Positions 18,086-26,924 of a stretch of DNA of 64,000 nt are shown here, piece by piece; positions within the stretch are counted from its first letter, which is position 1, and every line of letters starts with the position of its first letter. This stretch comes from Salinibaculum rarum. Lineage in GTDB: Archaea > Halobacteriota > Halobacteria > Halobacteriales > Haloarculaceae. Under the pieces are notes generated by a model, which did not search any database, was not told the DNA's origin, and worked only from the letters and a program-made list of their open reading frames with translations. The position numbers and the translations under genes were made by a program. The stretch lies in NCBI RefSeq assembly GCF_030505615.1, contig NZ_CP129992.1:1364001-1428000 (forward strand). Direction: 5' to 3'.

Positions 18086-19591
18086 ATGAGCACATACGCC
18101 GATGTATTTGGACAGGGCGGATTGAATTCGGAGGTCGACGAGACGGACCTCGTCGACCAGATTGGGCTGGACGACGAGGAGATACGCTGGCGCAAGGACT
18201 TCGTCGGGTTCGACGACGGGGACGTGGCCCGTCTGACGGCGCTTGCGGACACCTTCGAGGAGTACGAAGACGACATCGCCGACAAGTTCTACGAGAACCT
18301 CACAGCCTACGAGGAGACGACCGAGGTCATCGACCGCTCTCCGAAGGGCGTCGACCAGCTCAAACAGACACAGCGGGCCTACTGGCGGACGCTCGCGGGC
18401 GGGGAGTACGGCCAGGAGTATTTCACCAATCGTGCCCGTATCGGCAAACTCCACGAGTTGCTGGACATGCCGACCAGCCAGTACATCGGCCAGTACGGCG
18501 TCTACTTCGAACTTCTCTTTGAGGTGATGGCCGAGCGGATGCGAGACCAGATGGCCGACACCCTCGCGTCGGCCGGCGTCGACGAGGAGACCGTCTCCGC
18601 GGTCCACGACCAACTCGAAGACGGAATGGACGAGACGCTGTCCGCGCTCAAGTTGATGAACCTGGACATGCAGGTGGCGATGGACACCTACATCGAGAGC
18701 CGCGAGCAGGAACTCGAAGACGAAATCGAGCGCCGGCGGGAGATGGCCGAAGAGACAAACGATGCCGCCAAGGACCTCCAGGAGTTTGCCAACGACGTCT
18801 CGAAAAGCTCCCAGCGTATCAGCGACCTCACCGAGACCGAGGCCGGGAACATCGACGAAATCAGGGCCGAGATGTCGAATCTCAGCGCGACAATCGAGGA
18901 GATCGCCTCGACGGCCGACCGCGTCGAGCAGACGAGCGAACAGGCCGTCGAAGCGGCCGAGCAAGGGCAGGCGTCGGCGTCGTCGGCAATCGACGTGATG
19001 GAGGACATCGAGTCGTCCGCAGAGGAAATCGGGACCAGCGTCGAGCGCCTCCAGAACCGGACCGAAGAAATCGACGAGGTCGTCGACGTGATAAACGGCA
19101 TCGCCGACGAGACGAACATGCTGGCACTGAACGCCTCCATCGAGGCCGCTCGAGCGGGCGAGGCGGGCTCTGGCTTTGCCGTCGTCGCCGACGAGGTGAA
19201 ATCGCTGGCCGAGGAGTCACAGGGGCAAGCCGACCAGATAGAGCGGATGATTGCGGAAATCCAGGAGGAAATCACCCAGACCGTCGAGAACGTCGAGACG
19301 ACGGCCGAGAACATCGACACCGGCATCGAGCGCGTCGAGGACGCGATGACACAACTCGACGAAATCGTCGATGTCGTCCAGGACGCCGCCATCGGTATCA
19401 AGGAAGTCGCGGAGGCGACAGACGACCAGGCGGGGACCGCCGAAGAGATTGCGACGATGATAGACGACGCGACCGACCGCATCAACGAAATCAACGAAGA
19501 GATAGACGAGGTGGCGACTGCAAACGAACAACAGACCGCGAAAGTGTTCAAAGTCACCTCGGACCTGCGCCAACTCAGCGAGGAACACTGA
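18086..19591 (+). CDS. hemAT: HemAT globin-coupled aerotaxis transducer
   Basis: Soluble heme-based oxygen sensor that signals to CheA. The N-terminal globin-coupled sensor domain spans about residues 1-185, with the proximal heme ligand His123 in [11 protein letters not shown] and the family tract [11 protein letters not shown]. It is followed by a methyl-accepting coiled coil (190-495) with the conserved hairpin around [19 protein letters not shown] and [15 protein letters not shown]. No membrane helix. Length 501 is normal. A TATA-like CTGATAACT lies 29 bases before ATG 18086, implying a leaderless mRNA. Adjacent to bacteriohemerythrin. The che operon is not in this window. Confidence 0.95.
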   Translation: MSTYADVFGQGGLNSEVDETDLVDQIGLDDEEIRWRKDFVGFDDGDVARLTALADTFEEYEDDIADKFYENLTAYEETTEVIDRSPKGVDQLKQTQRAYWRTLAGGEYGQEYFTNRARIGKLHELLDMPTSQYIGQYGVYFELLFEVMAERMRDQMADTLASAGVDEETVSAVHDQLEDGMDETLSALKLMNLDMQVAMDTYIESREQELEDEIERRREMAEETNDAAKDLQEFANDVSKSSQRISDLTETEAGNIDEIRAEMSNLSATIEEIASTADRVEQTSEQAVEAAEQGQASASSAIDVMEDIESSAEEIGTSVERLQNRTEEIDEVVDVINGIADETNMLALNASIEAARAGEAGSGFAVVADEVKSLAEESQGQADQIERMIAEIQEEITQTVENVETTAENIDTGIERVEDAMTQLDEIVDVVQDAAIGIKEVAEATDDQAGTAEEIATMIDDATDRINEINEEIDEVATANEQQTAKVFKVTSDLRQLSEEH

Positions 19592-19642
19592 GCCGGACCC
19601 GCGGGCCGAACATCCAAGTAGTGTGACTACCTAGCACAAAAC

Positions 19643-19909
19643 ATGGAAGCCTGGGCCTGGCTCGCCGCGTACCTCATCGGCTTTGCGCTGTTGCAGCTGG
19701 TGCTGTATCGGTACTTCCAGCGTGGCGAGTCCACGCACGACGCCGAGTCCCGTGACCCCGGATACAAGCGACTGGAGGGGTCCGCCGCGGCTGACATCGA
19801 CGCTTCCACCGAGCGCGACGACGCTGTCGTCTGCCAGCAGTGTGGCGCGCTCAACGACCGCGACGGGATGTTCAGCTACTGCCGGGAGTGTGCCGAACCG
19901 CTCCGCTGA
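19643..19909 (+). CDS. Membrane-anchored zinc-ribbon protein (DUF7577-like)
   Basis: 88-residue protein with one N-terminal membrane helix (WAWLAAYLIGFALLQLVLY) and a cytoplasmic C-terminal zinc ribbon (CQQCGALN...YCRECAEPL). Linker residues 30-60 are charged. The pattern is one I recall from haloarchaea as DUF7577. It may recruit or regulate a partner at the membrane. Lies 52 bases after hemAT and 39 bases before the Nmad3-like gene on the same strand. Confidence 0.7.
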   Translation: MEAWAWLAAYLIGFALLQLVLYRYFQRGESTHDAESRDPGYKRLEGSAAADIDASTERDDAVVCQQCGALNDRDGMFSYCRECAEPLR

Positions 19910-19947
19910 CCGAGTCCTTTTGGGCCTCGCCCGCCGACGCTCCGTCG

Positions 19948-20685
19948 ATGCGGGCTATTGCCATCAACGTCGGTGCGAACACGAACGAACCGGGATTTCG
20001 GGGCCCGGTCTGGCCCGACGGCCGCTTCGAGTACATTCCGATTCCCGAATCCGAACCCGCCGTCGACCCGCCGACCTACGGCGACCTCGCGCCCACCCTG
20101 GAGACGTCGATTCCCGACGAACTGCTGGACCGGCCGGTGCATCTCGACCCGGAGTTTCCCGAGTATCCCCGCTGTGAGCGGTACACCTACGGCGACGACC
20201 ACTGTATCAAGGCTGGCCCGCTTTCCGAACTCGACGCCGGCGACTACGTCCTCTTCTATGCGACACTCTCGGTGCGCGCCCCGGCAGACTGGCTACCCCC
20301 GGAGTGGGGGGCCTTCTGTATCGGCCACTTCCGGCTGGCCGAGGACGCGATGACCGGCGAGGAGTACGCGACCCTCGGCGCGGACGGACAGGCGCCGTTT
20401 ACGAACAACGCACACGTCCGGCGCGACCCACCCGCAGGGGCACAGACCGACGCTCGTGTTCTCTTGCGTGGCGACCCCGACGAGTCGATGCTGTACGACC
20501 GTGTAATCCCGCTCTCGCAGCCGTCCGGGGGGACCGACGCGAACGCCCTCGTGACGGAACTCTCGGCGGATTCGGGCAAGGGGCCGTGGTGGCGACGCCC
20601 GCTCCGCTTTGACACTGCTTCGACTCCGAAACTCCGTGCCGTCTGTGACTCGTTTGCAAGTGGCCTGGAAAGTTATCAACACTGA
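19948..20685 (+). CDS. Nucleotide modification associated domain 3 (Nmad3)-like protein
   Basis: 245-residue soluble protein beginning MRAIAINVGANTNEPGFRG and then PVWPDGRFEYIPIPE, a pattern I associate with the Nmad3 family first defined near base-modification genes of phages and defence islands. Further segments are CERYTYGDDHCIKAG, GDYVLFYATL and AFCIGHF. Start is ATG 19948; the frame open from 19840 is antisense or out-of-frame to the zinc protein. No modification enzyme is adjacent, so the role is unclear here and the family name should not be read as function. Upstream of the KaiC-like gene in the same direction. Confidence 0.6.
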   Translation: MRAIAINVGANTNEPGFRGPVWPDGRFEYIPIPESEPAVDPPTYGDLAPTLETSIPDELLDRPVHLDPEFPEYPRCERYTYGDDHCIKAGPLSELDAGDYVLFYATLSVRAPADWLPPEWGAFCIGHFRLAEDAMTGEEYATLGADGQAPFTNNAHVRRDPPAGAQTDARVLLRGDPDESMLYDRVIPLSQPSGGTDANALVTELSADSGKGPWWRRPLRFDTASTPKLRAVCDSFASGLESYQH

Positions 20686-20700
20686 GAACAAAGAGCAAAC

Positions 20701-20709
20701 ATCTATATC
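20701..20709 (+). promoter_or_regulatory. TATA box for the one-domain KaiC-like gene
   Basis: TCTATATCT centred about 27 bases before ATG 20732. It supports that start over the longer frame (20609), which would contain the TATA box, and indicates a leaderless transcript. Confidence 0.6.
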
Positions 20710-20731
20710 TCGATGCGGCGTTTGCCTTCGT

Positions 20732-21418
20732 ATGCGACTTTCGAGTGGCGTCCCTGGATTCGACGAACTCGTCGAGGGGGGGCTCATTAACGACCGACTC
20801 TACGTGGTGAGCGGGCCGCCGGGCAGTGGGAAGACGACGTTCTGTTCTCAGTTTATCACCCAGGGTGCAAAAGAGGGTGCCGACTGTCTGTACGTGACGA
20901 TGCACGAGACCAAAGAGGAACTGATACAGGACATGTCCGGCTACGAATTTGGCTTCGACCGGGCTGTCCAGTCCGAGAACGTCCAGTTTCTCAACCTGGT
21001 CACCGAGGCGGGGAAACGGACGATTACGCAGTTTGGCACCGACGGCGGACTCACGAACCGCCTGGTCGCCTTTATCGAGTCCAACGACATCGACCGGGTG
21101 GTCGTCGACTCCACGATGCTCCTCCAGCACTTTTTCTCCGATATGAGCGACGAGATTACGGGCTTTCTCTCCGCGCTGAAACAGACCAAGGCGACCACGC
21201 TGCTCATCTCGGAGATGACAGACCCCACGTCGTACTCGGACGAACACTACCTCGCACACGGCGTCATCTTCTTCCATAACTTCCTCGACTCCTCCGGGAT
21301 GACCCGGGGCATACAGGTCATCAAGATGCGCGGGACCGCAATCGACTGTGACATCAGGGAGATTAGCTTCTCCGACCAGGGGCTGCGCGTCCACCCCGAC
21401 CGGAAGGTCCAGGGATAA
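20732..21418 (+). CDS. Single-domain KaiC/RAD55-like ATPase
   Basis: 228 residues, one RecA-fold domain: LSSGVPGFDELVEGGL, Walker A GPPGSGKTTF near residue 30, and Walker B region DRVVVDSTMLL near 118. The sensor-like strand TTLLISEMTDP follows, then a C-terminal IKMRGT that is conserved in haloarchaeal KaiC-like proteins. Such single-domain proteins occur near taxis and archaellum genes and are thought to gate signalling; this one lies near HemAT. Start decided by the TATA box. One base separates its stop from the next gene, so they form a two-gene operon. Confidence 0.85.
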   Translation: MRLSSGVPGFDELVEGGLINDRLYVVSGPPGSGKTTFCSQFITQGAKEGADCLYVTMHETKEELIQDMSGYEFGFDRAVQSENVQFLNLVTEAGKRTITQFGTDGGLTNRLVAFIESNDIDRVVVDSTMLLQHFFSDMSDEITGFLSALKQTKATTLLISEMTDPTSYSDEHYLAHGVIFFHNFLDSSGMTRGIQVIKMRGTAIDCDIREISFSDQGLRVHPDRKVQG

Positions 21419-21419
21419 C

Positions 21420-21836
21420 ATGAGCAAGTACGAGCGTGCGTACGGGACGGACTGGGGCACCATCGACAAAGACGAGGCTATCGACCGTGCGTACGCGCTC
21501 GGCGTCGCGGCGTCGCTCGGGGAGTACCACCCGGATGAACTCGACCGCGTTCGCGAGGAGATGGACACCTCCTACAACAAGAGCGTCGTTGACCTCGCGT
21601 TCGACGAGGGGAGAAACGAGGCCCGCGAACTCGATGCCGACGCCGGCGAGGACGCGGCCGACCCCGTCTGGTCGGAACTCGTCGAAGGCGAGACGATAAC
21701 TGTCGACGAAGACGACGTTCCGACCGGCGGCCGCGACGGACTTCCCAACGCCATCGACAAGATGAAAGCCCTCGACCGGCCCGAACCGGGCAAAAACGAG
21801 GCTATCGACCGCCCGGACTTTCTGGAGAAAGACTGA
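21420..21836 (+). CDS. Uncharacterised acidic haloarchaeal protein, partner of KaiC-like ATPase
   Basis: 138 residues, soluble and strongly acidic. N-terminal half is helical (MSKYERAYGTDWGTIDKDEA then YALGVAASLGEYHPDELDRV); the C-terminal half is Asp/Glu/Pro-rich and probably disordered. I do not recognise the family. ATG 21420 follows the KaiC-like stop by one base, so the products should be made in step and may bind each other. Converges on the uspA gene with 5 bases between. No catalytic motif. Confidence 0.65.
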   Translation: MSKYERAYGTDWGTIDKDEAIDRAYALGVAASLGEYHPDELDRVREEMDTSYNKSVVDLAFDEGRNEARELDADAGEDAADPVWSELVEGETITVDEDDVPTGGRDGLPNAIDKMKALDRPEPGKNEAIDRPDFLEKD

Positions 21837-21841
21837 CCCGA

Positions 21842-22270
21842 CTACTCCATCGACGAGACCAGCACCGGCCGATTTGCGTCCAGCAACACCGATTGCGTGA
21901 CACTGCCAAACAGTACTTTGCCGGTCGGACTCCGCTTGCGCCCACTCATCGCGATTGCGTCGGCGTCGATGTCCTCGGCGGCGGCCAGAATCTCCTCGCT
22001 GGCGGAGCCGTGGACCCGTCGTTTCTCGGTCTCGATTCCCGCCTCCGCTAGCAGGTCGAGCACTGTGCCGACGGTCTTTGGGTAGTCGGTCTCGTCGAAC
22101 AACTCCTCGCTGCTGACACGGCCGCCACCGTCGCCGACGCTGTACGGTTCTTGGACGTTGAGAACTACGACCTTGATGTCGTCCGGTTCTCGCGGGAGGT
22201 CAGCGACGTTCTGGGCTGCCTGTTTGGCGCGTTGCTCGTTTTCGTCGACCGGCAACAGTACGCGATACAT
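21842..22270 (-). CDS. Universal stress protein (UspA family)
   Basis: 142-residue single Usp domain. It begins MYRVLLPVDENEQRAKQAA, and the C-terminal nucleotide loop is AMSGRKRSPTGKVLFGSVTQS, matching G-x2-G-x9-GS in modified form (SGRKRSPTG), so ATP binding is likely but not certain. Small cytoplasmic proteins of this kind are induced by stress. It lies downstream of the FNT/Usp fusion gene on the same strand but 130 bases apart, with a TATA-like CTATCAC 33 bases before its ATG, so it likely has its own promoter. Confidence 0.85.
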   Translation of the reverse strand: MYRVLLPVDENEQRAKQAAQNVADLPREPDDIKVVVLNVQEPYSVGDGGGRVSSEELFDETDYPKTVGTVLDLLAEAGIETEKRRVHGSASEEILAAAEDIDADAIAMSGRKRSPTGKVLFGSVTQSVLLDANRPVLVSSME

Positions 22271-22400
22271 ACACCCAGGTCGGGAGTCACCAGACGTTAG
22301 TGATAGGGGCGTTCCCAGATTGCTGTGTTCGAGACAGTCTTTTTTAGGACGCTGTCCACAACGTCGGAATTCCGGCAGTCAATCGCCGGCTTCCTATCGG

Positions 22401-24215
22401 TCAGCCGAACAGTCTCCCGAGTAGGCCACGCTTTGTCGCCGGTTCCGTGAGCACCACCGAACAGTCCAGTTCGTCGATGACGTCGAGATAGAGCGCGTCG
22501 CGGGCCAGTCGCGACAGCAGGCCGCGTTCGGAGGCGCCCAGAAGCACAAGCGTGTGTTCTTTGGCCTCCTGTTCGATTGCCTGTTCGACCTGCCCGCTGT
22601 CGTCGACGAGTCGGATGGCGCTGTCGAGACCGTGGTCGGCCGCCCAGTTGGCGAGGAACTCCTCGCCCTGGTCGCGCTGTTCTGGCCCGTCGACGACGTG
22701 TAGGAGACTGACTTCGGCCCCTTTGACGTCACGGAGCGCTCGCGCGACGTCGGCGCTCATGTCGTCGGACTGGTCGCCGACGACCGGGAGCAAGATGCGT
22801 GAGGTGTCCAGCCCCCGGTCTTTGAGCACCAAGAAGTCACAGGGGAGCTGTCGCGTGAGGTCGTCGAGGGGACGGTCCGCGCGTGCGGCCCGCCAGACGC
22901 CGTCTTCGCCCCACTCCATGACCACGAGGTCGGCGCCCTTGCGCTTGGAGACGGTGAATATCTCTTCGAACGACCGGTGTGAGAGCACCGTCGAGGTGTC
23001 ACACTTGACGCCGTATTCGCTGGCGACGTCCGTCATGTCGTCCATCAGCTCTTCGGATTCCCCGATGATGCGTCGACTCTGTTTGACGCCGTAGCCCTGC
23101 GAGGCCTGCCGGGGCATCTGGACGATGTGGACGACGTCGACGACGGCGTCGTCCCTGTCGCTGGCAAGCGTACAGGCAAACTCCACCAGCCGGGACTCGG
23201 TCCGCGGGTTCGTAATCGGGACGACGATGCGGAAGGGGCCGTCCTCGGACTCTGTCACCGTCTCTGCGGTGTCGATGAGGGGGACATAGGAGCGCCCGGC
23301 GCGACTCCCGAGGACCCACTCCCGCTTCGAGAGGCGCCGGTTTGCACCCTCGAACCGGGCGGATTCCAGCCGCTCTTCTGTCGTCTGGAAGTAGTTGACC
23401 ACCGTCACCAGGATGACGCCGCCGGCGGTGTTGCCGACCAGCACCGGGATGACGAACTCGGTCATCCCGACGAAAAGCGAGAGGTCCCCGAGCAAGACGA
23501 GATACACCATCTCGGTGTACGAGACGACGACGTGGAACAGGCCGCCGAGAGGAATCGACAGGAAGGCCAGGTACACGACGACGAGTCGCGAAATCGTGTC
23601 CCTGGCGGCGAAACTGACCCAGACGACGCCTGCGACGATGAGCCCGGCGAAGGCGGCTTTGACAAAGAGCACTGTCGAGGCAGTCTCGATGCCTTTCGAT
23701 GCGATGTCGGCTGCGACCGTCGCGCCGTCGGCCGACAGGACGCCACCCCACGCGAGGGCCATGGCACCGAAGGTTCCGCCTGCGAAGTTCCCGGCCAGCA
23801 CGACGGTCCAGTTGCGAAGCAGCGCCGGAATCGACGCGATGCGTTCGAGGGTCAACGCGACCGGTGGCAGTGTGTTCTCCGTGTACAGCTGGTACCCACC
23901 GATGATGATGTAGATAAATCCCAGCGGGTACAACATCGCAGAGAGAACGGGGTGGCCGTCCGTCGACGCCGTCATCGAGATGTACAGCAGGAACGTAATC
24001 GTAATCGCAAAGCCAGCGGCGAGGCCGCTGAAGAACAGTTCCCGGCTCCCGGACGTGATTTCCTCGTCGGCAGCAGCGACGATGCGCTGGAAGACCTCGT
24101 CTGAGGAAAACCGGTCACGAACGACCCGCCCGGCCGCGGGCGCACCGCTTCTGGACCGTTCGACGGCCTCCCGGACGCTCTCATCCGGGTCTGGTTCTTG
24201 CTCGGGGTCTGCCAT
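22401..24215 (-). CDS. FNT formate/nitrite channel fused to Usp-like domains
   Basis: 604-residue fusion. Residues 35-320 are a formate/nitrite transporter (FNT/FocA) with six helices, carrying FFSGLAAGFAI, GNFAGG and PVLVGNTAGGVIL, the half-helix motifs that line the pore. Residues 330-600 hold two universal-stress-like domains: the first (FRIVVPITNPRTESRLVEFA, DLVVMEWGEDGVW) and the second (SRILLPVVGDQSDD, VLLGASERGLLSRLARD). The Usp halves lack a clean G-x2-G-x9-GS loop, so they may bind a ligand other than ATP. A cytoplasmic regulator domain that gates the channel is plausible. Conducted anion unknown. Confidence 0.88.
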   Translation of the reverse strand: MADPEQEPDPDESVREAVERSRSGAPAAGRVVRDRFSSDEVFQRIVAAADEEITSGSRELFFSGLAAGFAITITFLLYISMTASTDGHPVLSAMLYPLGFIYIIIGGYQLYTENTLPPVALTLERIASIPALLRNWTVVLAGNFAGGTFGAMALAWGGVLSADGATVAADIASKGIETASTVLFVKAAFAGLIVAGVVWVSFAARDTISRLVVVYLAFLSIPLGGLFHVVVSYTEMVYLVLLGDLSLFVGMTEFVIPVLVGNTAGGVILVTVVNYFQTTEERLESARFEGANRRLSKREWVLGSRAGRSYVPLIDTAETVTESEDGPFRIVVPITNPRTESRLVEFACTLASDRDDAVVDVVHIVQMPRQASQGYGVKQSRRIIGESEELMDDMTDVASEYGVKCDTSTVLSHRSFEEIFTVSKRKGADLVVMEWGEDGVWRAARADRPLDDLTRQLPCDFLVLKDRGLDTSRILLPVVGDQSDDMSADVARALRDVKGAEVSLLHVVDGPEQRDQGEEFLANWAADHGLDSAIRLVDDSGQVEQAIEQEAKEHTLVLLGASERGLLSRLARDALYLDVIDELDCSVVLTEPATKRGLLGRLFG

Positions 24216-24398
24216 TCATCGGACCGAGACACCCGAACGACTAAATCTCTATGCATCTGCCGCCGGTGTCGTTGGCGTCTGCCACCGACGGCTCGCCGTG
24301 CACAGGAGAGGCGCTGGCGATTCGCTGAACTGCCAGAGGCAAGGACCGCGTCGAAAAAGATGTCTCAGATTGTGCCGGGAGTGCTGGCGGAGTCTGTG

Positions 24399-24686
24399 TT
24401 ACAGCGAGACGACGTCGTGACCGTTCTCGCCGGGCGCAGTCGCGTCGCGGTCGCTGTAGCCCTTCCGACCGATGGCCTCCTCGCCGAGTGCGCTGTACAC
24501 TGCCAGTCGAGCGTCTTCCTCGGTTTCGAAGTCCTCGTTTGGCAGACACGAGAGGACCTCCTCCAGCGTGGCCGCCCCGTTTGGCAGTTCCAGTTCTTTG
24601 TGGCCGTGTTCCTCGACGAACTCCGCCGTCGTGGTCGGGAACGTGTGTGTCGCAAACGAGTCGTCGACGCTACTTACGAGCCTCAT
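24399..24686 (-). CDS. Small haloarchaeal protein (DUF5789-like)
   Basis: 95 residues with a compact helical core (AEFVEEHGHKELELPNGAATLEEVL, EEDARLAVYSALG) and a Gly/Asp-rich tail. I recall haloarchaeal family DUF5789, related to DUF2795, function unknown. ATG 24686 lies 28 bases from a strong TATA box, so the mRNA is leaderless. Downstream 24216-24398 (183 bases) holds the promoter of the FNT/Usp gene (TATA-like ATAGAGATTTAG near 24245) and no gene I can support. Confidence 0.7.
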   Translation of the reverse strand: MRLVSSVDDSFATHTFPTTTAEFVEEHGHKELELPNGAATLEEVLSCLPNEDFETEEDARLAVYSALGEEAIGRKGYSDRDATAPGENGHDVVSL

Positions 24687-24710
24687 ATCTCTCCGTCGAG
24701 TCGTCCCGGC

Positions 24711-24717
24711 ATATAAA
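24711..24717 (-). promoter_or_regulatory. TATA box for the DUF5789-like gene
   Basis: TTTATAT on the minus strand, 28 bases before ATG 24686. The sequence could also serve a plus-strand transcript starting near 24740 towards the PHP gene, about 100 bases ahead of its ATG. Confidence 0.55.
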
Positions 24718-24844
24718 CTTCACCATCTATCATTGCATATCTGGTTTAGGTGTTCTAGTGTGTCTAGTGTCCGAACAGGGACACGCCACGGCTGGACGCC
24801 AGCGAGCAGAAACACCGATACCTGCGGGGGACCGACACTCAGGT

Positions 24845-25624
24845 ATGATAGTCGCGGATCTCCACGTCCACACGACCCACTCGGACGGGACGCTTACGCT
24901 GGAGACGCTCCCCGAGGCGGCACGCGAGGCCGGTGTCGACGTCGTCGCCGTCACCGACCACGACCGGCTTCACCCGGACCTGCAGACGCCGGTGGCCGTC
25001 GTCGGCGACGTCACCGTCGTTCACGGTATCGAACTGCGGGTCGACTCGCCGGCCGGGCACGTCGACCTCCTGGGATACGGCGCGCGCCGGACGGACCCGC
25101 TCGTCGCCGAACTCGACCGACTTCAGGAAAACCGCGTCGAGCGGGCCCGTCGCATCGTCGACTGCGTCGAGGACCGACTCGGGGTGTCCCTCGACGTCGC
25201 GCTCGAACCGGGCGTCGGCCGGCCCCATATTGCCCAGGCTATCGCGGACAGCGAGGCCGACTACGGATACGACGACGCCTTTGCCGAGCTCATCGGTGAC
25301 GACTGTCCCTGCTATGTCGCCCGTGAGATTCCCGACTTCGAGACGGGCCGGGACTTGCTCGCCGACGCCTGTGGCCTCGTGGGCCTTGCCCATCCGCTCC
25401 GGTACGACGACCCGGTCGCGGCACTCGACCTCACCGCGTCGCTGGACGCCGTCGAGCGCTGGTACCCCTACGGCCGGGACGTCGACACCAGACCGGTCGA
25501 GCAGGCAATCGAGCGCCACGGCCTCGTCCCGACGGGTGGCAGCGACGCCCACGGGGAGACGCTGGGCGCTGCCGGACTGGACGCCGACGCCTACCAGCAC
25601 TTTCGCTCACACACGCGGTTGTGA
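24845..25624 (+). CDS. PHP-domain metal-dependent phosphoesterase
   Basis: 259-residue PHP-fold hydrolase of the TrpH/YciV type. Metal-binding motifs are DLHVHTTHSDG (5-15), TDHDR near 39, HGIELR near 61, AHPLRYD near 184 and GGSDAHG near 231. These proteins hydrolyse phosphoester bonds in nucleotides or short oligonucleotides, such as 3',5'-bisphosphates. Start is ATG 24845, preceded by GGT; the frame open from 24488 is antisense of the previous gene. Followed 48 bases later by a small zinc protein. Exact substrate unknown. Confidence 0.85.
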   Translation: MIVADLHVHTTHSDGTLTLETLPEAAREAGVDVVAVTDHDRLHPDLQTPVAVVGDVTVVHGIELRVDSPAGHVDLLGYGARRTDPLVAELDRLQENRVERARRIVDCVEDRLGVSLDVALEPGVGRPHIAQAIADSEADYGYDDAFAELIGDDCPCYVAREIPDFETGRDLLADACGLVGLAHPLRYDDPVAALDLTASLDAVERWYPYGRDVDTRPVEQAIERHGLVPTGGSDAHGETLGAAGLDADAYQHFRSHTRL

Positions 25625-25672
25625 CTCGCCGCAGCCGCAGGGTTCAATGCCGTCCCGACCCAAGAGGGGAGT

Positions 25673-25837
25673 ATGCAGTGTCACTACTGCGACCGCGAAG
25701 CCGATATTGCCGTCGAGAAGGACGGAATCAAAGTCGGCGTCTGCAAGACGCACTTCCAGGAGCAGATGGAAGACCTCGCCGACTCCGAGTGGGTAGACAA
25801 CATCGAAGACCAGCTCGACATCGACCACCGAGAGTGA
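25673..25837 (+). CDS. 54-residue CxxC zinc-binding protein (DUF6757-like)
   Basis: Frame from ATG 25673 to TGA 25837 encodes MQCHYCDREADIAVEKDGIK, then VGVCKTHFQEQMEDLADSEW and an acidic tail. Cys3, Cys6, Cys24 and His27 could bind zinc. It is too short for standard ORF lists but has a clear haloarchaeal family feel (I recall DUF6757). It follows the PHP gene by 48 bases in the same direction. Function unknown. Confidence 0.75.
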   Translation: MQCHYCDREADIAVEKDGIKVGVCKTHFQEQMEDLADSEWVDNIEDQLDIDHRE

Positions 25838-25930
25838 CACACTCGCTGCTCGTGTTCGTGTTCTGATGTCGTTCGCGACTGTCTTTTCGCGACTGACCGG
25901 ACCCGTAGTGTAAACGGAGCGCCGGCAGTC

Positions 25931-26779
25931 TCAGTCGTCGGCGGGACTGGCGCCGGTCCGTTCGGTCGTACTCGTCTGGCCGATGACGCGTTCGTTGGCG
26001 GCCACCCAGCGCAACAACAGGAACGCGAAGACGTACTTCGCGAAGATGTCGAGCCCGGAGTAGCCCCACGACGTGAGTGCGACATCGAGGACGGCAAATC
26101 CTTCAGACCCGAGCGCCCACAAAATCGGGTAGCCGAGCCACAGCACGACGGTCAACACCTTGAGCGTCCCGAATATCTCGCTCGTGCCGGCGGCCGCTGC
26201 GTCCGCGGGCCACTCGACCAGCAGGACGTACAGCACTGCGACGAAGAAGGCACAGCTGATACCGTAGAAGACCCACCGCAGCAGGTACGAGCCGGTCGTC
26301 AGCGCGGCGGCCAGGCCGGTGATACACATCCCGACGTCCATCGTAATCGCGGTGGCGAGTTTCGCCCGGTTGGTCCCCGCGAGCAGTCCCAGCGCGGCCA
26401 GAATCATCGGCGTCGAGAACGTCCACGTGAGGTAGCGACCCCACGGCGAGAAGATTTCGCCCTCGCCGGCGAGTGCGTGCCCTGCGGGCATCTCGAGGAA
26501 GCCGACGGTCAGCCCGGAGGTGAGCCCGACGTAACTCGATATTGAGACCAGCGGCACCAGTAGCGTGGCGACCCAGATGAGCTGTGCTCGGGGGTCCTCG
26601 ATGGACCGCCCCATGTAGACGAAAAGCAGTATCGCCAGTCCCGCGAGTGCGATGTTCGCCCACAGTGACGTCGCCAACAGCGTGTCGTCGTGGATAAACT
26701 CGAACGCTTCGTTCTGTGTCATCTGCAAGAGGAGTTCTGGCTGTACGACTGTCCCGCCGGTGAGGAGTGTCTCTATCAT
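25931..26779 (-). CDS. hop: Halorhodopsin, light-driven chloride pump
   Basis: Seven-helix retinal protein of 282 residues. Helix C reads RYLTWTFSTPMILAAL: relative to bacteriorhodopsin Asp85, Thr89 and Asp96, the residues are Thr118, Ser122 and Ala129, the TSA triad of chloride pumps. The retinal Schiff-base lysine is Lys248 in LDIFAKYVFAFLLL. The protein pumps chloride inward in light, holding osmotic balance and membrane potential. The B-C loop (AGHALAGEGEIFSP) is short. Upstream are a far TATA box and an inverted repeat. It sits between a small zinc protein gene and the acetate block. No bop or blh gene is in the window. Confidence 0.97.
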   Translation of the reverse strand: MIETLLTGGTVVQPELLLQMTQNEAFEFIHDDTLLATSLWANIALAGLAILLFVYMGRSIEDPRAQLIWVATLLVPLVSISSYVGLTSGLTVGFLEMPAGHALAGEGEIFSPWGRYLTWTFSTPMILAALGLLAGTNRAKLATAITMDVGMCITGLAAALTTGSYLLRWVFYGISCAFFVAVLYVLLVEWPADAAAAGTSEIFGTLKVLTVVLWLGYPILWALGSEGFAVLDVALTSWGYSGLDIFAKYVFAFLLLRWVAANERVIGQTSTTERTGASPADD

Positions 26780-26897
26780 TGTTGGTGACTGAGGGTGCTG
26801 TCTGTGCGGTGTCTTCCGTGCCGAGTTGCGATGGCCCGAGGGGCTCCCGTCAGCTGTCGGGGTCGTTTCGACACGATACCGAGAGGTTCGGCACGGA

Positions 26898-26906
26898 CTG
26901 ATAAAA
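26898..26906 (-). promoter_or_regulatory. Probable TATA box of hop
   Basis: CTTTTATCAG on the minus strand. No TATA occurs in the 60 bases next to the hop ATG, so the transcript probably has a leader near 100 bases, unusual among the mostly leaderless genes here. The 296-base gap 26780-27075 holds this element and the inverted repeat, and no gene that I can support. Confidence 0.5.
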
Positions 26907-26924
26907 GGGGGATAGGCAAAATTA

